64,000 bases of DNA from DATFVJ01 sp963826515 (lineage in GTDB: Bacteria; Actinomycetota; Actinomycetes; Streptosporangiales; Streptosporangiaceae). The position numbers were made by a program, and so were the translations under genes. The notes beneath the pieces were generated by a model. That model was not told where the DNA came from and did not search any database. It was given only the letters and a program-made list of their open reading frames with translations. Below are positions 1 to 8,742 of the stretch, one piece after another. The stretch covers positions 335,766 to 399,765 of the forward strand of contig CAWGXI010000006.1 in assembly GCA_963826515.1 (NCBI GenBank), read 5' to 3'. How positions within the stretch are numbered: the first letter of the stretch is position 1; each line of letters opens with the position of its first letter.

Positions 1-1
1 C

Positions 2-349
2 TTCGTGGACAAGGCATGCGCTGCGGCGCTGGCCCTTGACGACCTGGACAGGACGGTGCACTGCTCGTTCGGTGATTTCAGTGCCCGGGAGTACTTCTGG
101 CAGATCAACATGTTCCGGGGGCTGCGTGCCCGCGATATCGCCCGGGTCATCGGCGTGGCTCCCGGGTTGCCAGCTGACCTGGTCGAGGGCATCTGGGACG
201 AGATCAGCCCTCATGCCGAGGAGTGGCGCGCCATCGGCGTCTTCCCGCCAGCAGTACCGGTCCACCCTGACGCCCCGCTGCTGGACCGTCTGCTCGGCCT
301 AACCGGCCGTGACCCATATGCGCCAGCCGCCATTAACGAAGGACACTAG
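2..349 (+). CDS. TIGR03086 family metal-binding protein, C-terminal part
   Basis: This is the 3' portion of a gene that begins upstream of the window; the frame is open back to the first bases. The visible 115 or so residues include segments such as YFWQINMFRGLRARDIAR, LVEGIWDEI and HAEEWRAIGVFPPAVPV, ending in a DRLLGLTGRDP motif. These are typical of the C-terminal half of the TIGR03086/mycothiol maleylpyruvate isomerase-like (DinB-fold) proteins of actinomycetes. The metal-binding N-terminal half is not in view, so activity cannot be judged. The family is inferred from these motifs; the substrate is unknown. Confidence 0.75.
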   Translation, partial: FVDKACAAALALDDLDRTVHCSFGDFSAREYFWQINMFRGLRARDIARVIGVAPGLPADLVEGIWDEISPHAEEWRAIGVFPPAVPVHPDAPLLDRLLGLTGRDPYAPAAINEGH

Positions 350-519
350 GGCGTGGGTCCTTGGCGGCGCGGATCGGCACCCGCACCACCAGGGACGCGG
401 GCTCGGCAAGGCGATTATCCGGCACCTCGTGACACTCTCGGGCGAGCAGCCGCCATCGAATCCGGAGTGTGCGAGGCCCTGACCACCATTGAAGCCTTAG
501 CGGCACCGAACGATTCAAT

Positions 520-1299
520 TCACGCGCCGCTGCTTGCGGCGCCCCATGGGTCGTGGTCGGCCTGGGCCGACGTCTGGGCCGCGAGCAGTGAAGCCTTGAG
601 CTGCATGTACTCCTCCGTGGACAGCATTCCTTTCGCATGGAGCTGTGCGAGCCGGTCGAGCCGGTCGAGCCGGTCTGCGAACTGAGCGGCGCCGGGCTCT
701 GTGACTTCTGCCGCTTTCACAAGTCCACGGGCGGCGCTGCGCATCTCAAACGCGAGCACGCAGTAGATGACGCCGGTTACCACTGCCCACAGGCCGATGA
801 TCGTGATCAGCAGCGCAAGTGTGGCCTCGGGCCTGCGCATGGCCCAGATCCCGAGCAGCAGCTCGATCACGCCAACCGAGACCGTGAAACCCCAGTGCGG
901 TAGCTCACGGCGGCGGGCGACGGAAGTGACGATGTGGAAGCTGCCGGACACGGCAAGCCATGCGCCGACGAAGAAGGCCAGGACGAGCAGGGAGGGGCCG
1001 GGCCAGGCAACGAGGACGACACCGGCGATGACTCCGGCGATCCCGGCGACGATTTGCTCGCCCGACGTCCTACCCGCGTACGCGGGACTGAAGGCGAGCG
1101 CGATCCCGCGGATGATGAAGACCAGGCCCGTGATGATGACCAGGGCGTGCACGGTCCAGTCGGTGGCCAGGATCGCGAGCCCGAGCCCGATTGAGACGAT
1201 GCCCGTGAGGAGCGGTATCCACCAAAGATGCCGGAGCTGGTCTCCAAGTTCGCGAAGCGGCGAGTGTGAGCCCTCGCCGAGGCTGGTGCTCTGGCTCAT
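520..1299 (-). CDS. HdeD/DUF308 family membrane protein with C-terminal SHOCT domain
   Basis: A 259-residue integral membrane protein with six hydrophobic helices (about residues 27-49, 50-70, 80-101, 103-124, 134-154 and 161-184), arranged as the repeated helix pairs of the HdeD/DUF308 acid-resistance family. After the last helix a short charged linker leads to a SHOCT-like motif (about 211-242: a LDRL repeat, then LHAKGMLSTEEYMQLKASLL), which in other proteins mediates oligomerisation. The ATG follows a GGGGTGAT ribosome-binding site. It stands alone, with intergenic DNA on both sides. The E. coli function (acid stress) is only a family label here. Confidence 0.85.
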   Translation of the reverse strand: MSQSTSLGEGSHSPLRELGDQLRHLWWIPLLTGIVSIGLGLAILATDWTVHALVIITGLVFIIRGIALAFSPAYAGRTSGEQIVAGIAGVIAGVVLVAWPGPSLLVLAFFVGAWLAVSGSFHIVTSVARRRELPHWGFTVSVGVIELLLGIWAMRRPEATLALLITIIGLWAVVTGVIYCVLAFEMRSAARGLVKAAEVTEPGAAQFADRLDRLDRLAQLHAKGMLSTEEYMQLKASLLAAQTSAQADHDPWGAASSGA

Positions 1300-1588
1300 C
1301 GGATCACCCCTTACAGCGTTTGCGGCACTGGCGGTTAACAGCCGCTCATTGTCATGATTCCCCGCAAGTCCGGGCCCGCTCCCACCTTCCTCGGGTGATG
1401 CCGACGGGCAACGTCAGGGACGTGCTCGCTGCCACGCCCGGTGCCGGCTGGTTTGGCCCATTACGGCTGCCGCGTGCTGCGCCGCCCCTTGCCCGGCGTC
1501 GCCATCCGGGGGTCCGCTGCGGCGCGGTGCAGCAGCAAGCCGGCGGGCAATCGCGCAAGTGGCGGGTAGGCCCCGCAGTCGCGTCCCG

Positions 1589-1813
1589 TCACGACGGCGG
1601 TTCGGTGTAGTGGCGCTCCTCGTAGACTTCGGTCGCTGCGCGCCCGCGGCGCCGTGTGGCGAGGACCGCGATCGAGATGATCAGGCCGACCACGCCGGCG
1701 ATCATCAAGATTACGCCGACGATTTGCAAATCGACGTGCGCGGGTTTCCAGGTGACGCCAAACCGGAGAATTGCGCCAATGATGATGAGGGCCATGCTGC
1801 CACCGATTGTCAC
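1589..1813 (-). CDS. DUF6458 family small membrane protein
   Basis: A 74-residue protein with two membrane helices (about residues 3-19 and 27-49), starting MTIGGSMALIIIGAILRF, followed by a short Arg-rich and Glu-rich cytoplasmic tail (ATRRRGRAATEVYEERHYTEPP). This start, the tryptophan between the helices and the tail match the DUF6458 family found throughout actinomycetes. Its function is unknown. It is a single gene on the minus strand. Confidence 0.8.
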   Translation of the reverse strand: MTIGGSMALIIIGAILRFGVTWKPAHVDLQIVGVILMIAGVVGLIISIAVLATRRRGRAATEVYEERHYTEPPS

Positions 1814-2182
1814 GGTCCTGCTACCTCCCGTGGGGCGAGCCGCCGTCTGGGTCCGGCGCAGGGATGAGCGCCCGGCCTGCCCGTTGTCGGATGGCTCCTG
1901 GCTGAGTCCTGGACACGTATTACATTTCCGCCAAAATCCGGGCTTACGCCTCGCCCATCGGGGGTGAACGCGGCTCGCGCATCGCTGCTCAGCCTCGGCG
2001 CCGCCTACCGCCGCCGCACCGGGCGACCAGGGCGACGCCCGTTCCTGGCCGCGGCGTCCGGTGCGGCGGTCCAGGTGGCGGCGTAGCCGCGGCAGGCCGG
2101 GCCGGCCCGCTTCTACCGGCCGCGCAATGAGCCGTCGCGCAGGAGGGGTGTCCCCGATGGCCGGTGCGGCGAGCGATCGCTG
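1814..2182. other. Intergenic stretch, nothing recognised
   Basis: No supported coding frame, tRNA or strong hairpin was found. The sequence is GC-rich and Arg/Pro/Ala-coding in all frames, as expected for non-coding high-GC DNA. The promoter of the downstream DUF6458 gene presumably lies at its left edge. Confidence 0.4.
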
Positions 2183-2341
2183 TCAGCGCAGCCTTCGAGG
2201 CATCAACGCGCCGATGAGCCAGAAGATCGGAAGGAACAAGCCCACGATGAACATGACCCAGTGGCCCTTCCGTATCGAAATGATGCCGAGAGTGACGAGC
2301 AGGACGAAATAGACGATGCCGCCACTAGTGATCCATACCAT
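2183..2341 (-). CDS. Small two-helix membrane protein (52 aa)
   Basis: A short minus-strand frame begins MVWITSGGIVYFVLLVTLG and ends FWLIGALMPRRLR. It has two hydrophobic helices (about residues 8-22 and 29-46) separated by the basic turn IRKGHW, and a positively charged C-terminus. The arrangement and the conserved GHW turn resemble small, uncharacterised actinobacterial membrane proteins. The start ATG is preceded by a purine-rich GGAGGGAGGGCC-type sequence on the minus strand, a good ribosome-binding site. Function unknown. Confidence 0.7.
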   Translation of the reverse strand: MVWITSGGIVYFVLLVTLGIISIRKGHWVMFIVGLFLPIFWLIGALMPRRLR

Positions 2342-2517
2342 TGCGGCCCTCCCTCCTTGCGAGCATTGTCTGCGGCACCCTATGTGATCCGCACGCTAGC
2401 GCGCGCCGTCCCTGCTTGCGCTCCAGGCCCAGCCCGAGCTCACGCAAGTTGGCGGCCAGTTCCAGCCGTGCCACGCACGAGCCCGCCGCAGGCCCTGCCG
2501 CCCGGGCTCTGCGGGGC

Positions 2518-2672
2518 TCAGTCAGCCTCGACCGCGGCTCCGCACTGCGGGCAGTGAAAGAGCCGGCGCTTGGCGACGATGAAGGGGAATCCCATCGCTG
2601 GGATTTCCCGGGTGCCTGGACCGTTCCGTGGGTCGCGCATCGTCCAGCCTGGGTTTGGAGTTCTTTGGCCAT
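2518..2672 (-). pseudogene. Small zinc-ribbon protein, single-base frameshift
   Basis: The start ATG at 2672 has a perfect AGGAGG ribosome-binding site five bases upstream. It opens MAKELQTQAGRCATHGTVQA. Codons then run out of phase at the CCCGGG stretch near 2610. In the next frame the sequence continues IPAMGFPFIVAKRRLFHCPQCG and ends AAVEAD-stop at 2518. Joined, the pieces give a 51-residue protein with a C-x2-H and a C-x2-C pair, a plausible single zinc site. The total length is one base short of a multiple of three, consistent with one C lost from a CCCC run. It could be a true mutation or a sequence error. An alternative 40-residue frame starting at 2640 covers only the second half. Confidence 0.6.
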
Positions 2673-2874
2673 ATTTTCCTCCTGTGATCGCATTGCCTGG
2701 TTTGCCAGGTTAACGCCTGGTTAACGCCCCGGGCGGCAGCGAGCTGAACCTGCGGGAGAGCGACACCCTTTGCGCGAAACTTTCGGTTATCGCTGCGACA
2801 CGGGGAGTAGCCTGTTACCTTCTGAATTCTGCGAGGGGATGTGACTTCCTCCCGATCAGCGAGGGACAGCAATC

Positions 2875-5277
2875 ATGAGCCTGAGACGCCGATCCGTGCT
2901 CCTGAGGGTTGCCCTGCTCGTGTTAGTCCCGCTGGTCTTTTTGGTCGGCTTATTCACCTACACGGTCACCACATCAGTGAACGGTGCCCTCACGTTGATC
3001 CGATCCAAGGTGATGATGGACGACCTCGGGCAGCCCGTGGCGAGCCTGCAGCAGGCACTCACTCAAGAACGCGCTCAGACGAACGTCTATTACGCCCGGC
3101 CGACGCCCGCCGCGCTCGCTGCGTTGCAACGTCAGCAGACGGTCACAGACCACGCAGTCGCGTCCGTCACGGCGGCGACGGCCTCCTCGTCTGTCAGGCA
3201 GAATGCCTCGGCGGGCGGAAAGATGGCCATCGCGGCCCTCAGTAAAGGCCTAGCGAGCCTTTCCGGGCTCCGGGCCAGCATCACGCACATTTCGATCAGC
3301 GCTCAACAGGCATTCGCTGCCTACAGCGGCATGATCGGTGCCAGCTACCAGGTCTTAGAGCAGGCGATCATCCAAGAGGGCAACTCCACGCAGGTTCTTC
3401 CCGGGATCGCGGTCATTGAACTGGCGATATCCAACGAGTACCTCCAGCAGGAGAGTGCGCTGCTGGACGGTAACTTTGCTGCGCATGCATTCCCCGCGAG
3501 CGCTCACCAGGTTTTCGTGCGCCTGGTCGGAGCGCACCGCTTGCTGTACGCCCAGAGTTATTCGTACCTCGATCAGGCAGACCGCACCGGCCTGAACCAT
3601 GACGTCAGCCCGCAAACGGCGCGGGCCCTTGCCACGCTGGAGGACAGGCTTGTCGCGAGCGACGCGCCAAAAAAAGCGCCCCCGGTGCATCCCGCGACTT
3701 GGAATAGAACAGTCGCCACGCTCAGCGGACAGATCCAGCAGGCGGTGGGACAGGCGGAAGCGCGGCTGGCATCGGGAGCCCGGTCGCAGGCCAATGCCAA
3801 GCTCCACAAGCTCTACCTGGCCGGCGGCCTGGGCCTGGCCGCAGTTATTGCGTCCCTGGTCTTGTCCGTGTGGATCGCTGTCAAGCTGACCCGGCAGCTG
3901 CACAGCCTGCGCGACTCAGCCCTGGAAATGGCAAATGTCCGCCTCCCCGGCGTGGTGCGGCGCCTTCGCGCAGGCGAGGATGTGGACGTCGGCGCGCAGG
4001 TGCCGCAGCTGGAGGCCACCGCAGACGAGATCGGACAGGTCAAGGCGGCATTCAACACCGCACAGCGGACAGCAGTGCAGGCGGCCGTGGACGAGGCGAG
4101 AGTGCGCCGCGGCATAAATGACGTCTTCAGAAACCTGGCCAGGCGGAGCCAGTCGCTACTGGAACGTCAGCTGGCGCTGCTCGACGCCCTCGAGCGGCGG
4201 GCGGCGGAGCCGGACGATCTAGAAGGACTGTTCCGAATTGATCACCTCACCACACGCATGCGCCGCAACGCCGAGAGCCTGATCGTCTTGGCGGGTGACT
4301 CGCCCAAGCGGGCATTCCACGACCCGGTGCCCTTCGTGGATGTGCTGCGCGCAGCCGCGGCCGAGGTCGAGGATTACACGCGGGTCAAGGTAATCTCCCG
4401 GACACCGGCAGCACTGGCAGGCCCTGCGGTGGCGGATGTGATCCACATGCTCGCCGAGTTCGTGGAGAACGCCACGATCTTTTCCCCGTCCGACACCGAG
4501 GTCCGCATAACCGGGGATCTCGTGGCGAACGGTTTTGCGGTCGACATCGAGGACCGCGGGCAGGGCATGCGGGACGAGGAGATCGCCGCCGCCAATACCA
4601 GCCTGGCGGAGCCGCCGCTGTTCGACTTGTCGGGTTCGGGCCAGCTCGGCCTCTTCGTTGCGGCGCAGCTTGCCCGGCGACACAGCATCCGGGTGACGCT
4701 TCGCCACTCCGCTTACGGCGGTGTGATGGCCATCGTCCTGATCCCGCGAGATCTGGTGGTTCCCGCCGATGCCATTGGCCACGATGGCGTTCGCGGCCGT
4801 GCGCCGGGCGGCCGCATCACAACGGCGGTCCGCAAAGCTGTCACGGCGCAACCTGTCACAGGGGCGCAACCCGCGACAGGCCCCCGGGACCCGGCCGCCG
4901 CGGCCTTTCCGGACTTCCCGCGTTCCTACTCCCTCCCCGAGACCGGCCCACCAGAACCGGTCAACGGAAACGGCGCGGCCGAACCAGCAGCTTTCGCGGC
5001 GGCAACGGCGCCAAGTGCTCCTGATCCCGTCGACTCACCACTTGGGCGGACCGAGAATGGCCTGCCACAGCGGGTCCGCCAGGCGAGCCTGGCACCGCAG
5101 CTGCGGGGGACGACGGCTCCGCCATCGCCCGCCGGCGAAGCGGCAAGCTCCCGTTCGCCTGAGACGGCACGCAGCTTAATGTCAGCCTTCCGGCAAGGCT
5201 GGCAGCGCGGCCTGTCCGATGCCGACGTCGGACAGGACGATGGCACAGACCCGCAGCAGCACGGGGAGAGTCAATGA
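2875..5277 (+). CDS. cvnA: Conservon sensor kinase CvnA (NIT domain)
   Basis: An 800-residue membrane histidine-kinase-like protein and first gene of a conservon. After a basic start (MSLRRRSVLLR) there is a membrane helix (about 12-33), an extracellular helical region (about 40-300) with the features of a nitrate/nitrite-sensing NIT domain, a second helix (about 313-336) and a HAMP segment. A kinase core follows: a conserved block HLTTRMRRNAESLIVLAG (near 460), an ATPase N-box (EFVENATIFSP) and a G-box (EDRGQGM). The Pro/Ala-rich C-terminal 180 residues are disordered and poorly conserved. In Streptomyces, CvnA-type proteins work with the CvnB-D proteins encoded just downstream, a G-protein-coupled-receptor-like system. 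The ligand is unknown. The ATG follows a GGGACAGCAATC leader. Confidence 0.9.
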   Translation: MSLRRRSVLLRVALLVLVPLVFLVGLFTYTVTTSVNGALTLIRSKVMMDDLGQPVASLQQALTQERAQTNVYYARPTPAALAALQRQQTVTDHAVASVTAATASSSVRQNASAGGKMAIAALSKGLASLSGLRASITHISISAQQAFAAYSGMIGASYQVLEQAIIQEGNSTQVLPGIAVIELAISNEYLQQESALLDGNFAAHAFPASAHQVFVRLVGAHRLLYAQSYSYLDQADRTGLNHDVSPQTARALATLEDRLVASDAPKKAPPVHPATWNRTVATLSGQIQQAVGQAEARLASGARSQANAKLHKLYLAGGLGLAAVIASLVLSVWIAVKLTRQLHSLRDSALEMANVRLPGVVRRLRAGEDVDVGAQVPQLEATADEIGQVKAAFNTAQRTAVQAAVDEARVRRGINDVFRNLARRSQSLLERQLALLDALERRAAEPDDLEGLFRIDHLTTRMRRNAESLIVLAGDSPKRAFHDPVPFVDVLRAAAAEVEDYTRVKVISRTPAALAGPAVADVIHMLAEFVENATIFSPSDTEVRITGDLVANGFAVDIEDRGQGMRDEEIAAANTSLAEPPLFDLSGSGQLGLFVAAQLARRHSIRVTLRHSAYGGVMAIVLIPRDLVVPADAIGHDGVRGRAPGGRITTAVRKAVTAQPVTGAQPATGPRDPAAAAFPDFPRSYSLPETGPPEPVNGNGAAEPAAFAAATAPSAPDPVDSPLGRTENGLPQRVRQASLAPQLRGTTAPPSPAGEAASSRSPETARSLMSAFRQGWQRGLSDADVGQDDGTDPQQHGESQ

Positions 5278-5723
5278 ACATGAACTTCGCCAGCCAGCCG
5301 CCACAACGGACCACGCGCACCGACAGCCACCTCGACCGGCTCCTGGACGACCTGGTAGCACGCGCTGCGCACGTCCAGAAGGCAGCCGTTCTTTCCCGGG
5401 ATGGCTTTGCCCTGGGCACCTCCGCGGCACTCAGCCGCGAGGACGCAGAACACCTTTCGGCCCTTGCAGCCGGACTTCAGAGCCTTGCCAACGGCGGCGC
5501 ACTTCACTTCGGCGCGGGCAAGGTCCGCCAGACGGTCATCGAGATGGACCGCGGTTTCCTGTTCGTGACAGCCGCCGGCGAGGGAAGCTGCCTCGCCGTC
5601 CTCGCCGCCCAGGAAGCGGACGTCGGCCTCCTTGGCTACGAAATGGCCCTGATCGTAAAGCGGTTGGGACGGCACATGGCGGTCAACAGCCCGCCGGTGC
5701 CCGGAGCCGGCGAAGCGATGTGA
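5274..5723 (+). CDS. cvnB: Conservon roadblock/LC7 protein CvnB
   Basis: A 149-residue cytoplasmic protein whose ATG overlaps the stop of cvnA (ATGA), indicating translational coupling. The region from about residue 18 to 125 has the roadblock/LC7 pattern seen in CvnB proteins: LDDLVARAAHVQKAAVLSRD, GFALGTSAAL, an SRED-x-EHLSALAAGLQSLA helix and a VTAAGEGSCLAVLAAQEADVG strand-helix. Members of this family regulate small GTPases such as the MglA-like protein encoded two genes downstream. Confidence 0.92.
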   Translation: MNMNFASQPPQRTTRTDSHLDRLLDDLVARAAHVQKAAVLSRDGFALGTSAALSREDAEHLSALAAGLQSLANGGALHFGAGKVRQTVIEMDRGFLFVTAAGEGSCLAVLAAQEADVGLLGYEMALIVKRLGRHMAVNSPPVPGAGEAM

Positions 5724-5730
5724 AAGGGCC

Positions 5731-6102
5731 GTGGCTCCAACTGATGATCGGCGGCCTGACCCGGGACCCGGCCCTGTGGTGCGCCCTTACGCGCTCGTCC
5801 GCGGCCGGACGAGGCCGACCGGGGAGGTACTCGACGTCATCTCGATGGTTTACTCGCCGCGAACGTCCGTGCCTGATCCCGCCGACCTTGAACCAGAGCA
5901 TCTGGCGGTACTCCAACAGTGCGGGAACCCCATATCCGTGGCGGATCTGGCATCCACGCTTGACCTGCCGCTCGGCGTGATCCGCATTCTGCTCGGGGAC
6001 CTCCGCGACCGCGGCCTCCTCGGAATTCACCGGCCCCGCCCCGAGCTGCTCACCGACGTCCGGCTTCTGAGAGAGGTGGCCGATGGCCTACGACGACTTT
6101 GA
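5731..6102 (+). CDS. cvnC: Conservon DUF742 protein CvnC
   Basis: A 123-residue DUF742 protein starting at a GTG seven bases after the cvnB stop. It contains the family hallmarks RPYALVRGRT (near residue 18), LEPEHLAVLQQC and a winged-helix-like block ISVADLASTLDLPLGVIRIL-LGDL. The C-terminus RGLLGIHRP is typical. Its 3' end overlaps the next gene by 20 bases. DUF742 proteins are constant members of conservons; their molecular role is not settled. Confidence 0.92.
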   Translation: MAPTDDRRPDPGPGPVVRPYALVRGRTRPTGEVLDVISMVYSPRTSVPDPADLEPEHLAVLQQCGNPISVADLASTLDLPLGVIRILLGDLRDRGLLGIHRPRPELLTDVRLLREVADGLRRL

Positions 6103-6715
6103 TGCTCCCGGCCAGGTTGCCCACGACGAGGGTGCCGCGCCGGTTGCCGTCAAGATCTTAGTCGCGGGCGGCTTCGGCGTTGGCAAGACGACGCTCGTGA
6201 GCGCGCTCACGGAGATACAGCCACTGCGCACAGAGGAGAATCTCAGCCGTCCCGGGGCGGATATCGACGTGATCACCGGTGTCGAAGGCAAGCAGACCAC
6301 CACCGTCGCCATGGACTTCGGGCGGATCACCATCCATGCCGGACTAGTGATCTACCTTTTTGGGATGCCCGGGCAGGAACGCTTCTGGTTCATGTGGGAC
6401 GACCTTTCGCACGGGACCCTCGGGGCCGTCGTCCTGGCTGACACCAGGCGCCTCGCCGACTGCTTTCCGCCCATCGACTACTTCGAGTACCGCAACACCC
6501 CGTTCATCGTCGCGCTTAACTGCTTCGACGGGGCGCACCGTCACGAGGTGGCCGAGATCCGGCGGGCTCTCGGCATCGACGCAGATGTGCCGATTGTCAT
6601 GTGTGACGCCCGCGAACGGGCGTCGAGCCGGAACGCGCTGGTCGCCTTGGTCGATCACGCGATCGCCCTGCTGGGTTTCGGCTTGCGGGCGCCGAGTTCG
6701 TCAGGCGGAAGCTGA
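6083..6715 (+). CDS. cvnD: Conservon GTPase CvnD
   Basis: A 210-residue MglA-like GTP-binding protein and last gene of the conservon. A P-loop GGFGVGKTTLVSAL lies near residue 30, a switch region around the threonine pair of KQTTTVAMDFG, and the G3-like motif GMPGQERFWFMWDDL (near 95). LADTRR and an ALNCFDG segment near residue 150 sit where the NKxD motif is expected. It overlaps cvnC. In characterised conservons CvnD is the G-protein switched by CvnB. No cytochrome P450 gene (CvnE) follows, unlike some Streptomyces conservons. Confidence 0.92.
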   Translation: MAYDDFDAPGQVAHDEGAAPVAVKILVAGGFGVGKTTLVSALTEIQPLRTEENLSRPGADIDVITGVEGKQTTTVAMDFGRITIHAGLVIYLFGMPGQERFWFMWDDLSHGTLGAVVLADTRRLADCFPPIDYFEYRNTPFIVALNCFDGAHRHEVAEIRRALGIDADVPIVMCDARERASSRNALVALVDHAIALLGFGLRAPSSSGGS

Positions 6716-6750
6716 GGATTCCCCGTGGCTGTCAGCGGAGGAGCCACCGA

Positions 6751-7545
6751 TCAAGGTGCCGAGGAGAGCCCGGTGTCCGAGAACTGTTTCAACGGGCCGC
6801 GACAGCCTTGCTTGAAGATCTTGTTTGCCGTGGCGCTGAGGATGCCGGTCCTGGGCGGCCCAAGGAAGAGATTCTGAACCTGGCGGTACGGTTGGCCGGT
6901 ATCGCGGTGCGCTAGCGGCGGGGCGCCCGCCTTTTGCGCGGCCTCCACGAAGCTGTTGGCCTGCCGAAGTGCGCGAACGTCGTCGGCCATCCGGTCCAGC
7001 AGCAACGCGCGCAGCACGACGCCCGCCGCGTCGAAGACATCAGGCTCGGTAGGCCGGCAGGCAGGGCCTGCGGGAGGTCAGGGTCGGGTGTGGTGGCAAC
7101 GATGATGACCCGGTCTGCCCCCAAGGCGAGCGCCGGGTTGATGGGTGCATTTTGCCTGACACCTCCGTCGACGAACCACCCGTCAACCGCGGGAAGCTGG
7201 CTGATGTGGATCGGAAGGAACGCCATCGGGATGGCGGCAGACGCCACGACGTGCGGGGCGGCCAGGCTCACCGGCACATAGTCGATGCCACGAACGTCAT
7301 CCGCAGGTGGATGCGCTAAGCCTTTCCCTGCAGGAAGATGATTGTGCGGCCGCTGCTAGGTGAAGTGGTCACGATGCCCGCGCCGTGAGCCCAGCCCTTA
7401 CCGCCATCCAGATTGTCGCGCAGCTGGCCCCAATTGACCTTCTTCTCCAGCGTGCGCTGCAGTACCGCCGTGTCAAGCAGGCTATTGAGCTGGCCGCGGC
7501 CCAGCAGCTCCGCAGCGTAAGAGGCAACATTCCGGATGGCCGTTC
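6751..7545 (-). pseudogene. Patatin-like phospholipase remnant
   Basis: Pieces of one patatin-family protein occur in three frames. From 7545 downward: RNVASYAAELLGRGQLNSLL, a DTAVLQRTLEKKVNWGQLRD segment and GRTIIFLQGK, then an in-frame stop near 7318. The second piece contains LAAPHVVASAAIP, WFVDGGVRQNAPINPALALG (with the DGG catalytic-aspartate motif) and GADRVIIVATTPD. The third, from about 7017 to the stop at 6751, contains VLRALLLDRMADDVRALRQ. The N-terminal part with the GxSxG nucleophile is missing. At least two frameshifts plus truncation make this a clear pseudogene. Confidence 0.8.
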
Positions 7546-7559
7546 GCGTTAGTTGTTAG

Positions 7560-7768
7560 TCCTCCAACCGGCCGGTGAAACGCCCGGACCGCGAGCCGAG
7601 GCGCCATCAGGCCCGTGATCTCGGCGAGCACGAATGCCCACCCGGCCAGAAACCCAGCCGAGGTGCCCAGTCCGCGCGCGTTCTACCTGCAGAGCCCGCC
7701 CGCCGACGGGAGATGCCGCGCGAGCTGGCCGATGGTGACGGCCACCAGCACACAAGCGATGAACGGTT
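7560..7768 (-). pseudogene. APC-family amino acid permease fragment
   Basis: Two adjacent frames together give part of an APC-superfamily permease: FIACVLVAVTIGQLARHLPS-AGGL, then after a frameshift near 7690 ARGLGTSAGFLAGWAFVLAE-ITGLMAP. Helix, QLARHLPSAGGL loop and next helix are the typical second/third transmembrane region of this family. Everything else of the 450-residue protein is absent, and the piece abuts the patatin remnant. It is not functional. Confidence 0.65.
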
Positions 7769-8117
7769 CGTGCCGGCCGCCGCGGGGACAGACGTGACCG
7801 TCGAGGCGACGATTCCGGACGGATCGGCCGGCCACGGTGGGACCGCGTGGGTCCGCGTCGTGCCGAAGTGGTCCGGCGCCTGGTGCGCTCGCCGGGATAC
7901 CGCGCCCCGTCCCCAGCGGGAGCTAGCCCGGCTCGCCGTCGGCGTTTACTACCGGAGCCGGCGTCAGTTGCGCGGTGGCTGGCGGCTGTCTTCGGGTTGG
8001 AGTCGCCGGATCCGCTCTGCCGGAAAAACCTGATCCGCTCTCGAAATACATCGGTGGACCTTCGCTCAGGCCCGGGCCGCGGCAACTATGATCCCGGGCC
8101 GGTTTCTGGCGAGGCGC
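7769..8117. other. Intergenic stretch, nothing recognised
   Basis: No frame on either strand gave a recognisable protein segment. It may hold further decayed permease sequence (the missing N-terminus would fall here on the minus strand), but I could not identify it. Confidence 0.35.
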
Positions 8118-8120
8118 GGC

Positions 8121-8607
8121 TCACCCGCTGAGCACACTCCGCGCGTCGGCGAAGCGTGGGGCGCCGTCTTCGCATGTGACCCGGGCGCCGTTCGCCGTGA
8201 AGCTGATGGCGTGATACCAGCCGGAAAGCATGAGCAGAGCCAGCAGCTGCTCCTCGGTGAACAGCCGGGCCATCATGGATCCGACGCGGCGCCGTGAGTA
8301 AGTGAGGCGATCTGCTGGTCGGAGAGGCCGACCCGCCCGGCGAAGAACGTCACGTGAACTCCCCACTCGTGCTCGCACCGGCATCTGGCGCACGTGCGGT
8401 CGATGATGATCTCGCGGTCGCGCATCGGCATAGCCGCTTGCTGCGCTCATAGCTGCCCCAGCCGCCCATGGCGGAAGCCATCGGAAGGTTCCGCACGAAG
8501 GTGCGGAACGGCAGGATCGGCGGGACGCCTGGCGGCATCATGGCGTCGAGGCGTTCAGCGACCTCGGGCGGGTACGGCGGGCAGGCGGGATCGATCCGGG
8601 CCACCAT
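8121..8607 (-). pseudogene. Carboxymuconolactone decarboxylase/AhpD-like gene, disrupted
   Basis: The start is clear: ATG at 8607 with a GGAGG site six bases upstream, opening MVARIDPACPPYPPEVAERL and continuing to GGWGSYERSKRL. The next segment is in another frame: MRDREIIIDRTCARCRCEHE, then WGVHVTFFAGRVGLSDQQIA. It carries the C-x2-C pair (CARC) expected for the redox site of AhpD-like enzymes. About 35 residues are then deleted. The end, FTEEQLLALLMLSGWYHAIS with FTANGAR, is in the first frame again. Two shifts plus a deletion make a pseudogene. The promoter region carries two palindromes. Confidence 0.8.
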
Positions 8608-8618
8608 GGGTTCCTCCG

Positions 8619-8671
8619 TGTTTCTGATTCCGGAACGTCCTGGCCGCCGTATCGTTTCTGATACCGAAACG
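8619..8671. promoter_or_regulatory. Two palindromic operator-like sites
   Basis: Upstream of the disrupted decarboxylase gene are two related imperfect palindromes. Site 1 (8619-8636) reads TGTTTCTGATTCCGGAAC. Site 2 (8653-8671) reads CGTTTCTGATACCGAAACG, with arms CGTTTC and GAAACG around TGATACC. Shared core, 34-base spacing and position at the promoter suggest binding sites for a TetR- or MarR-type repressor. No such regulator is encoded next to it. Confidence 0.5.
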
Positions 8672-8742
8672 CAACGGCGGCGCGAGTCCAACCCGGCCCG
8701 GTAAGTCCCAGCGGGGGGTGCCTGGCCTGATCCGCGCGTAGA

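Noticed and set aside
1461..1474. A further copy of the interspersed repeat
   Set aside because: TTACGGCTGCCGCG matches only part of the core, and the flanking sequence differs; a chance match is possible, so it was left out of the feature list.
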